Assembly: GCF_039621805.1 (NCBI RefSeq)
Contig: NZ_CP155073.1
Coordinates: 62,001 to 126,000 of the forward strand
Direction of reading: 5' to 3'
Origin: Paraburkholderia sp. PREW-6R
GTDB lineage: Bacteria; Pseudomonadota; Gammaproteobacteria; Burkholderiales; Burkholderiaceae
Length of the DNA: 64,000 bases
The notes below the pieces were generated by a model that was not told the DNA's origin, did no database searches, and saw only the letters and a program-made list of their open reading frames with translations. This document shows, one piece after another, positions 46,559-56,178 of the stretch. Position 1 is the first letter of the stretch, and every line of letters begins with the position of its first letter. The translations under genes were made by a program, and so were the position numbers.

Positions 46559-47398
46559 ATGGCCAGGCAACCCGAACTCGACGATTTTCGCGTGCCGTAT
46601 TTCGAAGACGGCAAGGAAAGCAGCCAGTTTTCACTCGACGGCTTCGACCCGTCGTCAAAGCCGTTTTCCACCGGCTCGAAAGACAGCGACCGCGCGCGCC
46701 TCGTGGAAATTGGCGAAAAGCTCGACACCATGCAGGAGTGTCTGCACGCGCAGCAGAAGCAGCGCATGCTGCTGGTGTTGCAAGGCATGGACACGAGCGG
46801 TAAAGACGGCACGATCCGCGCCGTGTTCCATGAGGTCGATCCGCTCGGGCTGCGCATCGTGCCGTTCAAGGCGCCCACGCCGATGGAACTCGCACATGAT
46901 TTTCTGTGGCGCGTGCATTCGCAGGCGCCTGCCGCCGGTGAGCTGACGATTTTCAACCGCAGCCACTACGAAGATCTGCTCGTGCCCAAGGTGCTCGGCA
47001 CGCTGACTCCCGAAAATTTCGAGGTGCGCTGTCACCACATTCGCGAGTTCGAAGCCTTGCTTGCGGATAGCGGCACGACGATCATCAAGTGCATGCTGCA
47101 TATTTCAAAAGACGAGCAGCGCAAGCGCTTGCAGGCCCGTATCGACGATCCGAGCAAGCACTGGAAATTCGACGTGTCCGATCTCGAGGCACGCAAGCAG
47201 TGGGACGACTATCAGGCGGTGTACCGCGACGCGCTGGCCGCCACGTCGACGGAATACGCGCCGTGGTATGTGATTCCCGCCGATTCGAAAACGCATCGCA
47301 ACGTGATGGTCGCCGAGCTGCTGCTGCGCGCGTTCGAAGCGATGAAGCTCGAATACCCGCCCCCCAAGGAATCGCTGAGCGGCATCAAGGTAGAGTGA
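46559..47398 (+). CDS. Polyphosphate kinase 2 family protein
   Basis: A 279-residue PPK2-family enzyme that moves phosphate between polyphosphate and nucleotides. The Walker A motif GMDTSGKDGT (near residue 77), lid-region lysines in VPFKAPTPMEL and the Walker B-like FNRSHYEDLL (near 135) are intact. The single-domain size fits the class that makes NDP or NTP from polyphosphate; which nucleotide cannot be read. It stands alone between gatB and the exonuclease gene. Confidence 0.92.
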   Translation: MARQPELDDFRVPYFEDGKESSQFSLDGFDPSSKPFSTGSKDSDRARLVEIGEKLDTMQECLHAQQKQRMLLVLQGMDTSGKDGTIRAVFHEVDPLGLRIVPFKAPTPMELAHDFLWRVHSQAPAAGELTIFNRSHYEDLLVPKVLGTLTPENFEVRCHHIREFEALLADSGTTIIKCMLHISKDEQRKRLQARIDDPSKHWKFDVSDLEARKQWDDYQAVYRDALAATSTEYAPWYVIPADSKTHRNVMVAELLLRAFEAMKLEYPPPKESLSGIKVE

Positions 47399-47442
47399 AT
47401 TTGCGCTGTGCTTCACAACGAATTGAATATCAAGGGAACGAC

Positions 47443-48222
47443 ATGTTGCGTGTGATTACCGCCAATCTGAACGGCATCCGCTCGGCGGCAAAGAAGGGTT
47501 TTTTCGACTGGTTCGGCGAGCAGAAGGCCGATGTGCTGTGCGTACAGGAAATCAAATGTTCGCAGGACGACATGACGCCGGAATTCATGGCGCCGCATGA
47601 TTTCACCGGCTACTTTCAGCACGCGGTGAAGAAGGGCTACAGCGGTGCGGGCGTCTATACGCGTCACGAGCCGGACGAGGTAGTGATCGGTTTCGGTAGC
47701 GAGGAATTCGATCCGGAAGGGCGCTATGTCGAACTGCGCTTCGGCAAGCTGTCGGTCATCTCGGTCTATGTGCCGTCGGGTTCGAGCGGCGAGGAACGCC
47801 AGCAGGCCAAGTACCGTTTCATGGACGAGTTCATGCCGCATCTCGCGCAGCTCGCCAGGGAGCGCGAAGTCATCGTGTGCGGCGACGTGAATATCGTGCA
47901 CAAGGAAATCGACATCAAGAACTGGAAGAGCAATCAGAAGAATTCGGGCTGCCTGCCGGAAGAGCGCGCGTGGCTCACCAGACTGTTCGACGAGGTCGGG
48001 TATGTCGACGTATTTCGCACGCTGGATCAGCGGCCCGAGCAGTACACGTGGTGGAGCAATCGTGGCCAGGCGTATGCGAAGAACGTCGGGTGGCGGATCG
48101 ATTACCAGATCGCGACGCCGGGCATTGCCAGCAAGGCAAAACGCACTGAGGTGTTCCGCGACATCAAGTTCAGCGACCACGCACCGCTCACCGTGGATTA
48201 CGACCACACGGTAGCCAGGTAA
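47443..48222 (+). CDS. xth: Exodeoxyribonuclease III
   Basis: A 259-residue Mg-dependent AP endonuclease/3'-5' exonuclease of base excision repair. Motifs: TANLNGIRSA, VQEIKC with metal-binding glutamate, YSGAGVYTRHEPDEV, CGDVNIVHKEIDIKNWKSN and the C-terminal FSDHAPLTVDYD. ATG 47443 gives the usual start MLRVITANLNG; a longer open frame upstream overlaps the PPK2 gene and is spurious. Confidence 0.94.
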   Translation: MLRVITANLNGIRSAAKKGFFDWFGEQKADVLCVQEIKCSQDDMTPEFMAPHDFTGYFQHAVKKGYSGAGVYTRHEPDEVVIGFGSEEFDPEGRYVELRFGKLSVISVYVPSGSSGEERQQAKYRFMDEFMPHLAQLAREREVIVCGDVNIVHKEIDIKNWKSNQKNSGCLPEERAWLTRLFDEVGYVDVFRTLDQRPEQYTWWSNRGQAYAKNVGWRIDYQIATPGIASKAKRTEVFRDIKFSDHAPLTVDYDHTVAR

Positions 48223-48233
48223 GTCCGCGCGCA

Positions 48234-48272
48234 GCGACTGACGGCCTGCCGCCGGGTTTAGCCGTCAGTCGC
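48234..48272. terminator. Hairpin between xth and M48 protease gene
   Basis: Perfect 12-base arms GCGACTGACGGC (48234-48245) and GCCGTCAGTCGC (48261-48272) around 15 bases. The right arm includes the stop of the protease gene. It lies between convergent genes and has no T tract. Confidence 0.55.
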
Positions 48273-49539
48273 GTGCCGACTTGCGGCGCGGGCTGCTCAT
48301 GCCGGCGTAGTCCGGCAATGCGTCGACCGTGGTGCCGATAGCCTTCGCGTACAACGGCAGCATGTCTGGCAGACGTTTGACGATGTCCTGGCGGCGCGCC
48401 TGCGTGTACGGATGCACGTAGATGAAGCCCTGCTGGCGATTGCTGCGGGTCGCGACCGCGAGCTTGTCCCATAACGTGACCGCCGCACGCGGATCGAAAC
48501 CGGCGCGCGACGCAATGTCGCTGCCGATCACGTCGGCTTCGGTTTCGTCCGTATTCGTGTACTTCATTTCCAGTAGCCGCGAGCCGATGCCAAGCGGCGC
48601 CGCGCCCAGATCGGCAAGGCCGAACAGCTGCGGAATCGTACCCGACGAATCGAGCTGGCTCGCCTGCAACTGGCCGAGCCGCTCACGCGCATGTTCGCGC
48701 AATGCATGCGCGATTTCGTGGCCGATCAGCATGCCGAGTTCGTTGTCGTTCAGATGCGCGCGGTCGAGCAGGCCGCCGTACACGACGATCTTGCCTCCCG
48801 GCAGGCAATACATGCGGATGTCGGGTGAATTCACGACGGCCACTTCCCACTTCCAGTTCTTCGCGCGCTCGTTCCATTTCAATGAGTACGGAATCAGCTT
48901 GTCGACGGTGGAGCGCACGCGGGTCACGTGCGCATCGGAGTCGGCGTACAGGCGGCTCGCGTGTTCGGCGCCGTAGGTGATCTGGCTGAATTCCTCGGCG
49001 GCCTGTGCTTCGAGTACCGGCGACGGGATCAGGTTGCGGAACACGAGGTAGCCGCCGTAGCGCAACTGGTTGTTCGGACCGTAGGGCGTGGTCGCATTGC
49101 CCGGCGCGGAAGGCAGGGGCGCGCCGGCGGCCGCGGCGTTGCCGGTACCCGTGCCGCCATTGGTGGCAGGCGTGGCAGGGGCAGCAGGCGTAGCGGGCGC
49201 AGCAGGCGTAGCAGGCGTAGCGGGCGCAGTAGGCGTAGCAGGGGTAGCGGGCGCAGTAGGCGCAGCAGGCGAGCTGCCCTCGGGCGTTGCCGCGGCCGGT
49301 GCGGATCTGGCGGTTGGCGGCGCGGCAGTGGATGGCGCCGGCGCAGACGTTGCGGCAGCCGGGGGAAGGCTCGTACCCACGGGCGGCATCGCCGTCGCCT
49401 GGGCGCTTTGCGGCAACGCTGCCATCCCGCTGATGCACCCGAACGTCAGCGCAGCGTGCAGCGCAACACGACGGGCTTTGCGCGAAATGACGCGCCCGGC
49501 GCCTGAGTGCGCAATGCGCGTGACGATAAGCGCGATCAC
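48265..49539 (-). CDS. Exported M48-family metalloprotease with Ala/Pro/Thr linker
   Basis: A 424-residue zinc protease. It starts at GTG 49539, overlapping the AmpG-like gene stop (GTGA), and begins with a signal peptide (ALHAALTFGCISGMAALPQSAQA, cleaved near residue 47). A low-complexity segment of APAT-type repeats spans about residues 60-150. The protease domain follows, with the zinc motif HEIAHALREH near residue 268 and the third ligand in DETEADVIG. M48 periplasmic proteases such as BepA and LoiP act in outer-membrane quality control; the role here is inferred from that. Coupling to a muropeptide permease suggests an envelope function. Confidence 0.86.
   Translation of the reverse strand: MIALIVTRIAHSGAGRVISRKARRVALHAALTFGCISGMAALPQSAQATAMPPVGTSLPPAAATSAPAPSTAAPPTARSAPAAATPEGSSPAAPTAPATPATPTAPATPATPAAPATPAAPATPATNGGTGTGNAAAAGAPLPSAPGNATTPYGPNNQLRYGGYLVFRNLIPSPVLEAQAAEEFSQITYGAEHASRLYADSDAHVTRVRSTVDKLIPYSLKWNERAKNWKWEVAVVNSPDIRMYCLPGGKIVVYGGLLDRAHLNDNELGMLIGHEIAHALREHARERLGQLQASQLDSSGTIPQLFGLADLGAAPLGIGSRLLEMKYTNTDETEADVIGSDIASRAGFDPRAAVTLWDKLAVATRSNRQQGFIYVHPYTQARRQDIVKRLPDMLPLYAKAIGTTVDALPDYAGMSSPRRKSARD
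49165..49272. repeat. GC-rich tandem repeat coding APATPATP-type linker
   Basis: About 100 bases built from degenerate 9-base units of the type GGCGTAGCG/GGCGCAGCA (plus strand), encoding alternating Ala, Pro and Thr in the M48 protease. Units are near-identical, so copy number probably varies by slippage. Confidence 0.75.
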
Positions 49540-50930
49540 GACCGGGTTCTCCACGGCGCGATGCGCAGCAACAGCAGCATGCCCGGCAATGCAAGCGCGG
49601 TGCAGACGAGGAAATAGTCGAACCAGCCGATCTGCGCGACCACGTAACCGCTTGCCGCCGACGCCAGCGTGCGCGGCACCGAAGCGAGGCTCGTGAACAA
49701 TGCGAATTGCGTGGCCGTATAGCGCGGGTCCGTGGTGCTGGCGATATACGCGGTGAACGCCGCCATCGTCAGACCGGTGGCGAACGTTTCCAGACCGTAG
49801 ACGAGCGCCAGCGCGACCGAACGCGGGTCGAGTTGCACGGACCAGTCGACACCCACGAGCGCGAGCAGTCTCGTCGTGCCTTCGCTGATCCCCACGGCGA
49901 TGTCGTAAATCGCAGTCAGACCGGGCGACGCCGGGCCGAGATGCGCAAGCCACGCAAAGCCAAGCGTCGACAGCATCTGCAGGATGCCGAAAATCCAGAG
50001 CCCACGGCCAATGCCGACTTTCATCAGCCAGATACCGCCGACAATGCCGCCCGCCAGACTCGCGCCGAACGCGGTAGTCTTTGCGATCACGCCGATCTGT
50101 GTACGCGAAAAACCAATGTCGAGAAAGAACGACGTGGACAGCGTGGTCGCCATCGTGTCGCCGAGCTTGTACAGAAAGATGAAGCCGAGCACGAACAGCG
50201 CGCCGCGCCAGCCGTCGCGATGAAGAAACTCGCTGAACGGTTGCACGATCGCTTCTCGCAAATTCCTGGGCGGTGCGCCATGCACTTCGGGTTCGCGTAC
50301 GACGAGCGTCATGATCATGCCAGGCAGCATGAATGCCGCGGTCACGATGAACACCGTGCTCCACGGCAAATGATCGGACAGAATCAACGCAAGCGATCCG
50401 GGTACGAGCGCCGCGATCTTGTAAGCGTTCACATGCACGGCGTTGCCGAGACCTTGCTGAGCGTCGCTGAGCAATTCACGCCGGTAAGCGTCGATCACGA
50501 TGTCCTGGCTCGCGCCAAAGAACGCCACCAGCGAGGTCAACGCGGCGACTGTCCAGATCGATTCTTTAGGTGAGACGAAACCCAGCGTTCCCATTGCTCC
50601 CGCCACCAGAATCTGCGTGAAGAGCATCCAGCCGCGCCGTCTGCCTGGCCGCCAGCCAGGCAAGCGCGGCACGTAGCGGTCCATCAGTGGCGCCCAGACG
50701 AATTTCCATGTGTACGGGAACTGGATCAGCGCGAAGAGGCCGATTTCCTTCAGATTGACGCCTTCGGAACGTAGCCACGCCTGAACCAGGTAGACGAGCG
50801 TAAACAGCGGCAAACCCGACGTGAATCCAAGGAAGACGCAGATCAGCATGCGCGCATTCAGGAACGCGCGCCAGCCGGGATGTTCTTCGTGAGCGGTAAG
50901 TGCAGGCGCCTCGTGCGGCGGGTTCGACAT
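49536..50930 (-). CDS. ampG: AmpG-like muropeptide permease (MFS)
   Basis: A 464-residue major facilitator with about 12 membrane helices. The start of the membrane core, LICVFLGFTSGLPLFTLVYLVQAWLRSEGVNLKEIGLFALIQFPYTWKFVWAPLMDRY, is the AmpG signature. AmpG imports anhydromuropeptides for cell-wall recycling and so feeds beta-lactamase induction in many bacteria. It ends in a GTGA overlap with the M48 protease gene and follows metW at a short distance, on the same strand. Confidence 0.88.
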   Translation of the reverse strand: MSNPPHEAPALTAHEEHPGWRAFLNARMLICVFLGFTSGLPLFTLVYLVQAWLRSEGVNLKEIGLFALIQFPYTWKFVWAPLMDRYVPRLPGWRPGRRRGWMLFTQILVAGAMGTLGFVSPKESIWTVAALTSLVAFFGASQDIVIDAYRRELLSDAQQGLGNAVHVNAYKIAALVPGSLALILSDHLPWSTVFIVTAAFMLPGMIMTLVVREPEVHGAPPRNLREAIVQPFSEFLHRDGWRGALFVLGFIFLYKLGDTMATTLSTSFFLDIGFSRTQIGVIAKTTAFGASLAGGIVGGIWLMKVGIGRGLWIFGILQMLSTLGFAWLAHLGPASPGLTAIYDIAVGISEGTTRLLALVGVDWSVQLDPRSVALALVYGLETFATGLTMAAFTAYIASTTDPRYTATQFALFTSLASVPRTLASAASGYVVAQIGWFDYFLVCTALALPGMLLLLRIAPWRTRS

Positions 50931-50941
50931 GAGGATAAGTG

Positions 50942-51550
50942 TTAGCTTTTCTTGACGCGATAGACCGCAAGACTACCACGCCAGTTCACGCCCCATCGCA
51001 CCACCTGGCCGTCGTGCAGCACCACGCGATCCAGAATTTCGATGCCGACTTCCGGCGCGAGCGCTTCGAAATCCTCGATGGTCAGCACGCGGACGTTCGG
51101 AGTGTTGTGCCACTGATAGGGCAGCGACTTCGACACCGGCATGCGCCCCTTCAGCACCGACAACCGGTGAGCCCAATAGCCGAAGTTCGGAAACGACACG
51201 ATGCATTGCTTGCCCACGCGCACCGTCTCACGAAGGATCGCGGCCGTCTGATGAATGGTCTGCAACGTCTGCGACAGAACCGCAAAATCGAAGCTCGAAT
51301 CTTCGAACAGACGCAGACCGTCTTCCAGATTCTGCTGGATCACGTTGACGCCGTTTTCGGTCGACGCCAGCACGCCCGCGTCGTTGATTTCGATACCGTA
51401 GCCCTGCACGTCCAGTTCTTCGGTGAGCAACGACAGCAGCGAGCCGTCGCCGCAGCCCAGATCGAGCACGCTGGAGCGCGGTTCGACCCAGCGGGCGATC
51501 GCGCGGAAGTCGGGGCGCAGCGCCAGGTAATCGAGTGCTCGCTGGTTCAT
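50942..51550 (-). CDS. metW: Methionine biosynthesis protein MetW
   Basis: A 202-residue class I SAM-dependent methyltransferase-fold protein found next to metX in many proteobacteria; it is thought to support MetX activity. The SAM motif [15 protein letters not shown] lies near residue 30, with [21 protein letters not shown] following. Its ATG overlaps the metX stop by four bases. Confidence 0.93.
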   Translation of the reverse strand: MNQRALDYLALRPDFRAIARWVEPRSSVLDLGCGDGSLLSLLTEELDVQGYGIEINDAGVLASTENGVNVIQQNLEDGLRLFEDSSFDFAVLSQTLQTIHQTAAILRETVRVGKQCIVSFPNFGYWAHRLSVLKGRMPVSKSLPYQWHNTPNVRVLTIEDFEALAPEVGIEILDRVVLHDGQVVRWGVNWRGSLAVYRVKKS

Positions 51551-52692
51551 GCGTTCACCTCGTTTGCAATACGTTCGTAATAGGCGCGCATCAGGTTGTG
51601 ATAGCGCGCGTCGTCGAGCAGGAAGGCATCGTGGCCGTGCGGTGCGTCGATTTCCGCATAGGTGACCGTGCGCTTGTGGTCGAGGAGCGCCTTCACCAGT
51701 TCCCGCGAGCGCGCAGGAGCAAAGCGCCAGTCGGTCGTGAAACTGGCGATCAGGTATTTCGCCGTGGTGTGCGCGACGGCAGCGGTCAGATCGCCGTCGA
51801 ACGCTTTGGCCGGGTCGAAATAATCGAGCGCGCGCGTGATGAGCAGGTAGGTGTTGGCGTCGAAGTAGTCGGCGAATTTGTCGCCCTGATAGCGCAGATA
51901 GGACTCCACTTCGAACTCCACGTCGAAGTTGAAGTTGTACGCATCCAGCGCGCCTTCCGCGCGGCGCAGCGAGCGGCCGAATTTTTCGGCCATGTCGTCA
52001 TCCGACAGATAGGTGATGTGGCCGATCATGCGTGCGACGCGCAAGCCCCGCTTCGGCTTCACGTCGTGCGCGTAGTAGTTGCCGCCGTGAAAGTCCGGGT
52101 CCGACAGAATCGCCGAGCGCGCGACTTCGTTGAACGCAATGTTTTGCGCGGAGAGCTTCGGCGTGGATGCCACCACGATGCAATGAGCCACGCGTTCCGG
52201 ATACATCATGCTCCAGGCGAGCGCCTGCATGCCGCCGAGGCTGCCGCCCATGACGGCGGCGAAGCGTGCGATGCCGAACTCGTCCGCGACGCGCGCCTGT
52301 GCATTGACCCAGTCTTCGACCGTGACGACGGGGAAGGCGGCGCCGTACGGTTTGCTGGTGGCCGGGTCGATACTCATCGGGCCAGTCGAGCCGAAGCACG
52401 AGCCCAGATTGTTGACGCCGATTACGAAGAACCGGTTGGTGTCGAGCGGCTTGCCGGGGCCGACCATGTTGTCCCACCAGCCGACGTCTTTCGGGTTATC
52501 CGCGTAAACGCCCGCAACGTGATGCGACGCGTTGAGCGCATGACAGACCAGCACGGCATTGCTGCGCGCGGCGTTGAGTGTGCCGTAGGTCTCGACCATC
52601 AGATCGTAACCGGCGAGCGACGTGCCGTTCTGCAAGCGCAGCGGCTCGCTGAAATGCATTTTTTGGGGAGCGACGATACCGATCGATTCCAT
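51547..52692 (-). CDS. metX: Homoserine O-acyltransferase MetX
   Basis: A 381-residue alpha/beta-hydrolase that acylates homoserine in methionine synthesis. The nucleophile elbow [11 protein letters not shown] (Ser near 150), an aspartate and the histidine in [11 protein letters not shown] near 355 form the triad. Whether acetyl- or succinyl-CoA is used cannot be read safely from sequence. It is preceded by a SAM-II riboswitch and followed by metW in an ATGA overlap. Confidence 0.95.
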   Translation of the reverse strand: MESIGIVAPQKMHFSEPLRLQNGTSLAGYDLMVETYGTLNAARSNAVLVCHALNASHHVAGVYADNPKDVGWWDNMVGPGKPLDTNRFFVIGVNNLGSCFGSTGPMSIDPATSKPYGAAFPVVTVEDWVNAQARVADEFGIARFAAVMGGSLGGMQALAWSMMYPERVAHCIVVASTPKLSAQNIAFNEVARSAILSDPDFHGGNYYAHDVKPKRGLRVARMIGHITYLSDDDMAEKFGRSLRRAEGALDAYNFNFDVEFEVESYLRYQGDKFADYFDANTYLLITRALDYFDPAKAFDGDLTAAVAHTTAKYLIASFTTDWRFAPARSRELVKALLDHKRTVTYAEIDAPHGHDAFLLDDARYHNLMRAYYERIANEVNA

Positions 52693-53017
52693 TCATTCCG
52701 CCATTTGACAAAACAGGGCGGCTAGACGGCGTCGGCGAAGCACGGAGGGAACTGCTGTGTGCGCGGCTGACGACCTCTTTAGCCGCATTTATAGTGAACC
52801 GCGAGAAGACGTTTCTTGCAGTTCGCGCGCCCGCAATCGAGTCAGCAAATCGGCGCGTGATGAGTGTGCAACAGGTGTTCGGACTGAACGCATAGCGGCT
52901 TGCGTGAGCCTTCCGCGCCGCAGTCAGGCGCAAAGTATAGCGGAAAATTTCGCGCGGTAGCGTCGTGAGCGGCGCGTGCGCCGGCGAGGTGGCGCGGCTC
53001 GCGCGGACTCTCGGGCG
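52693..53017. other. metX leader and promoter region
   Basis: A 325-base gap between slmA and metX, both on the minus strand. It carries the SAM-II riboswitch (listed separately) and, about 75 bases upstream of it, a -10 box TATACT (minus strand, 52934-52939). About 80 bases separate aptamer and metX start. Confidence 0.6.
52774..52858 (-). ncRNA. SAM-II riboswitch of metX
   Basis: An 85-base aptamer matching the SAM-II (SAM-alpha) class. The P1 arms CGCGCC and GGCGCG enclose GATTT...GATTGC. The 3' part TATAAATGCGGCTAAAGAGG matches the conserved ATAAATG-x-x-GCTAAA-x-AGG core that forms the pseudoknot and binds S-adenosylmethionine. The class is known in front of metX in alpha- and some betaproteobacteria. 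Unusually, a 12-bp hairpin with one mismatch (52796-52824) is inserted between P1 and the core. GCGGCT in the core can also pair with AGCCGC just downstream, a possible alternative fold in the absence of ligand. Confidence 0.85.
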
Positions 53018-53710
53018 CTACTGGAGGATCAGCAGCAGTTGCGCGTCGGCATGTTCGGCGGGCGCACGGGTGAAGCCGCTGCGCACGTAACGATGCCAGC
53101 GCCCGATGATGTAGCTCAGCAGCAAACTCGCGCGAATCGCGGGCTCGTAGCCGGGCGGCAGCGGTGAAGATGCATGCGTCTGCGCTGTTTCGCCCGCCTC
53201 CATTTGCGCGAGCCGCAGGCATTGTTTCAGCGAAGCCTCGACGCGCTCCAGCATCTGATTCACGCGCTCCGTTAGCCGTTCGTGTTCGCCGATCAGCGCT
53301 TCGCAGGTCAGCACGCGTGTCATGCCAGGATTTCTGGCCGGGAAGTTGAGCAGCATCAGGGCGATCGCGCGGGCTTGTAGCACGCCGCTGGTTTCCTTCT
53401 CCGCGATCTGGTTGATGAGCCCAAAAATGGTCTGTTCGATGAATTCGATTAGTCCTTCGAACATTTGCGCCTTGCTGGCGAAATGGCGGTACAGAGCCGC
53501 TTCGGATACGCCGAGCCGGGCGGCCAGCGCCGCGGTGGTGATCTTTTCGCTTTTTGGCGCTTCGAGCATCGCGGCGAGCGTTTGCAGAATGTGCACGCGA
53601 CGCTCGCCGGGTTTCAAACGTTGCGCGCGCGTTGAAGGCGGCGCGGATGCGTGGGCGGGATTGTCTACGTGTTCGGCTAAGACTTCGTCAGGCTTGTCGA
53701 TGGGCTGCAT
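53018..53710 (-). CDS. slmA: Nucleoid occlusion factor SlmA
   Basis: A 230-residue TetR-fold protein that binds DNA over the nucleoid and blocks FtsZ assembly there. The helix-turn-helix (KITTAALAARLGVSEAALYRHFASKAQMFEGLIEFIEQTIF) lies near residues 50-95, and the rest follows SlmA across the dimer/FtsZ interface. ATG 53710 is used; it lies 34 bases inside the end of the upstream nucleotidase gene. The N-terminus is about 30 residues longer than in E. coli. Confidence 0.92.
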   Translation of the reverse strand: MQPIDKPDEVLAEHVDNPAHASAPPSTRAQRLKPGERRVHILQTLAAMLEAPKSEKITTAALAARLGVSEAALYRHFASKAQMFEGLIEFIEQTIFGLINQIAEKETSGVLQARAIALMLLNFPARNPGMTRVLTCEALIGEHERLTERVNQMLERVEASLKQCLRLAQMEAGETAQTHASSPLPPGYEPAIRASLLLSYIIGRWHRYVRSGFTRAPAEHADAQLLLILQ

Positions 53711-54480
53711 GGCTGTCGTCCCGTCTGCTGTCTCTTCAATCGAACCGAGCGGGTGCCCAGTCGCAACGATTTTAACGAACGAATGGTCCGGTCGACATAG
53801 TGCGGACGGCCCGTGCCTGGCAGACGCGTCGGCACGCCGTCCGCGTGCGGTTTGCGCGGCAAATGGCCGGTGATCCACACGGTGCGGATGCCGAGTCTCC
53901 GATAATTTTTCAGATGCGAGCGCGTATCTTCGACGAGGATCGCGTCTTTCAGCGCCACATGCGCACGGCGCATGGCTTTGCGCAGCATGGCGTGATCGGG
54001 CTTGGCGCGCCAGCGGCGGCGATCGCGCATATGTTCGATTGCAATTACCTGCTCGAACAGACGCTCGATGCCCAATCTGGCGAGCACGGCGCGCGCGTAA
54101 TTCTCGGGCGCGTTCGTCAGCACGATCTTGCGGCCCGGCAGCGACGCGACGAGGCGCGCAACCCCGCGTTCGTGCCGGATCATCGAGCCGAGATCCGCGA
54201 ACGTGTGAACGACCTTCAGGAAGTCGTTGGCGTCGACCGGATGATGACGCGTGAGGCCCAGCAAAGCCGCGCCATAGCGTTGCGTGTAACTCGAGCGCAG
54301 ACGGTTTGCTTCGTCGACGTCCACCTGCAACGCGTCGATGATGTACTGCGTCATTCCCTGGTTGATCGCCGGGAAGATGGCGTGCGACGCGTGGTGCAGC
54401 GTGTTGTCGAGGTCGAACAGCCAGACCGGCCGGCCTCCCGCAAGATGCGGGCGGCGGCGTTGGGTGGTGGGAGTGCGCAT
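53677..54480 (-). CDS. Pyrimidine 5'-nucleotidase (HAD superfamily)
   Basis: A 267-residue HAD hydrolase of the yeast Sdt1/Phm8-like pyrimidine 5'-nucleotidase group, which removes phosphate from UMP/CMP or damaged nucleotides. HAD motif I is WLFDLDNTLHHAS (nucleophile Asp near residue 20), motif II VLTNAPENY and motifs III/IV KPDHAMLRKA and ILVEDTRSHLKN. ATG 54480 is taken, but 54495 and 54516 are also in frame and none has a clear ribosome site. Its last 34 bases overlap the start of slmA, so the two are probably co-transcribed. Confidence 0.86.
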   Translation of the reverse strand: MRTPTTQRRRPHLAGGRPVWLFDLDNTLHHASHAIFPAINQGMTQYIIDALQVDVDEANRLRSSYTQRYGAALLGLTRHHPVDANDFLKVVHTFADLGSMIRHERGVARLVASLPGRKIVLTNAPENYARAVLARLGIERLFEQVIAIEHMRDRRRWRAKPDHAMLRKAMRRAHVALKDAILVEDTRSHLKNYRRLGIRTVWITGHLPRKPHADGVPTRLPGTGRPHYVDRTIRSLKSLRLGTRSVRLKRQQTGRQPCSPSTSLTKS

Positions 54481-54583
54481 GGTGGGCGAAGCCATTAGCG
54501 GCGTGCGGCCGCGCATTGAAGCGAGCGCGGACAGTTCAGGACGCGCGAGCCTCGTGCGCCTTGCTGGCTTCTGGAGACTGTAC

Positions 54584-55663
<1,080 letters not shown>

Positions 55664-55746
55664 TTAGCCAAACGGACGACTCACATTGGATCTGCGACCG
55701 TGGCTTCATTTCAGGAATCAGGCTGAAGCGAGATCATCCGGCCATC

Positions 55747-55962
55747 ATGAAACCGTCCGCCTCCCCATCCGAAGGCAGCGCCCGCTGCCCACGCTGCGGC
55801 AATGCATTCGACTGCGGCAGGCATAGCGAGCCGTTCGAGTGCTGGTGTCGCGAAATGCCCGCGCTGTCCGCCGACAGACTGGAGCCGGCCGGGCGTTGCT
55901 TGTGCCCCGAGTGTCTCGTCGCGGAAATTGCCCGTACGGCGAAGGGTAATCAACTGCCGTAA
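55747..55962 (+). CDS. Cysteine-rich CWC family protein
   Basis: A 71-residue protein of the cysteine-rich CWC family (function unknown). Eight cysteines in CPRCGNAFDC, ECWC and CLCPEC make it look like a two-site zinc protein. It is alone on the plus strand between argB and the TPR-glycosyltransferase gene. No signal peptide. Confidence 0.82.
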   Translation: MKPSASPSEGSARCPRCGNAFDCGRHSEPFECWCREMPALSADRLEPAGRCLCPECLVAEIARTAKGNQLP

Positions 55963-56178
55963 CGGTGCTGGAAGTTGCGGCGTAGTGCGCCCGCGTTTGA
56001 CAGGTTGGGTGTGGCCGGGGTTAGGTCCACCGCGCCAACGAAACCAACAAGGCCAACGCGCTTGAGGCTTCTTTATGACATGGGTAAGTTGTTCGTGTGA
56101 CAGTGACTAACAGCGACCGTTCGAGCCCGCCAGCCGCCAGGCTCGTGAAGATGGCCGCCGTTGCTTTTCAACTTCCGC

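Noticed and set aside
49165..49272. CRISPR-like repeat array
   Set aside because: Units are 9 bases, contiguous without spacers, in frame, and encode an Ala/Pro/Thr linker.
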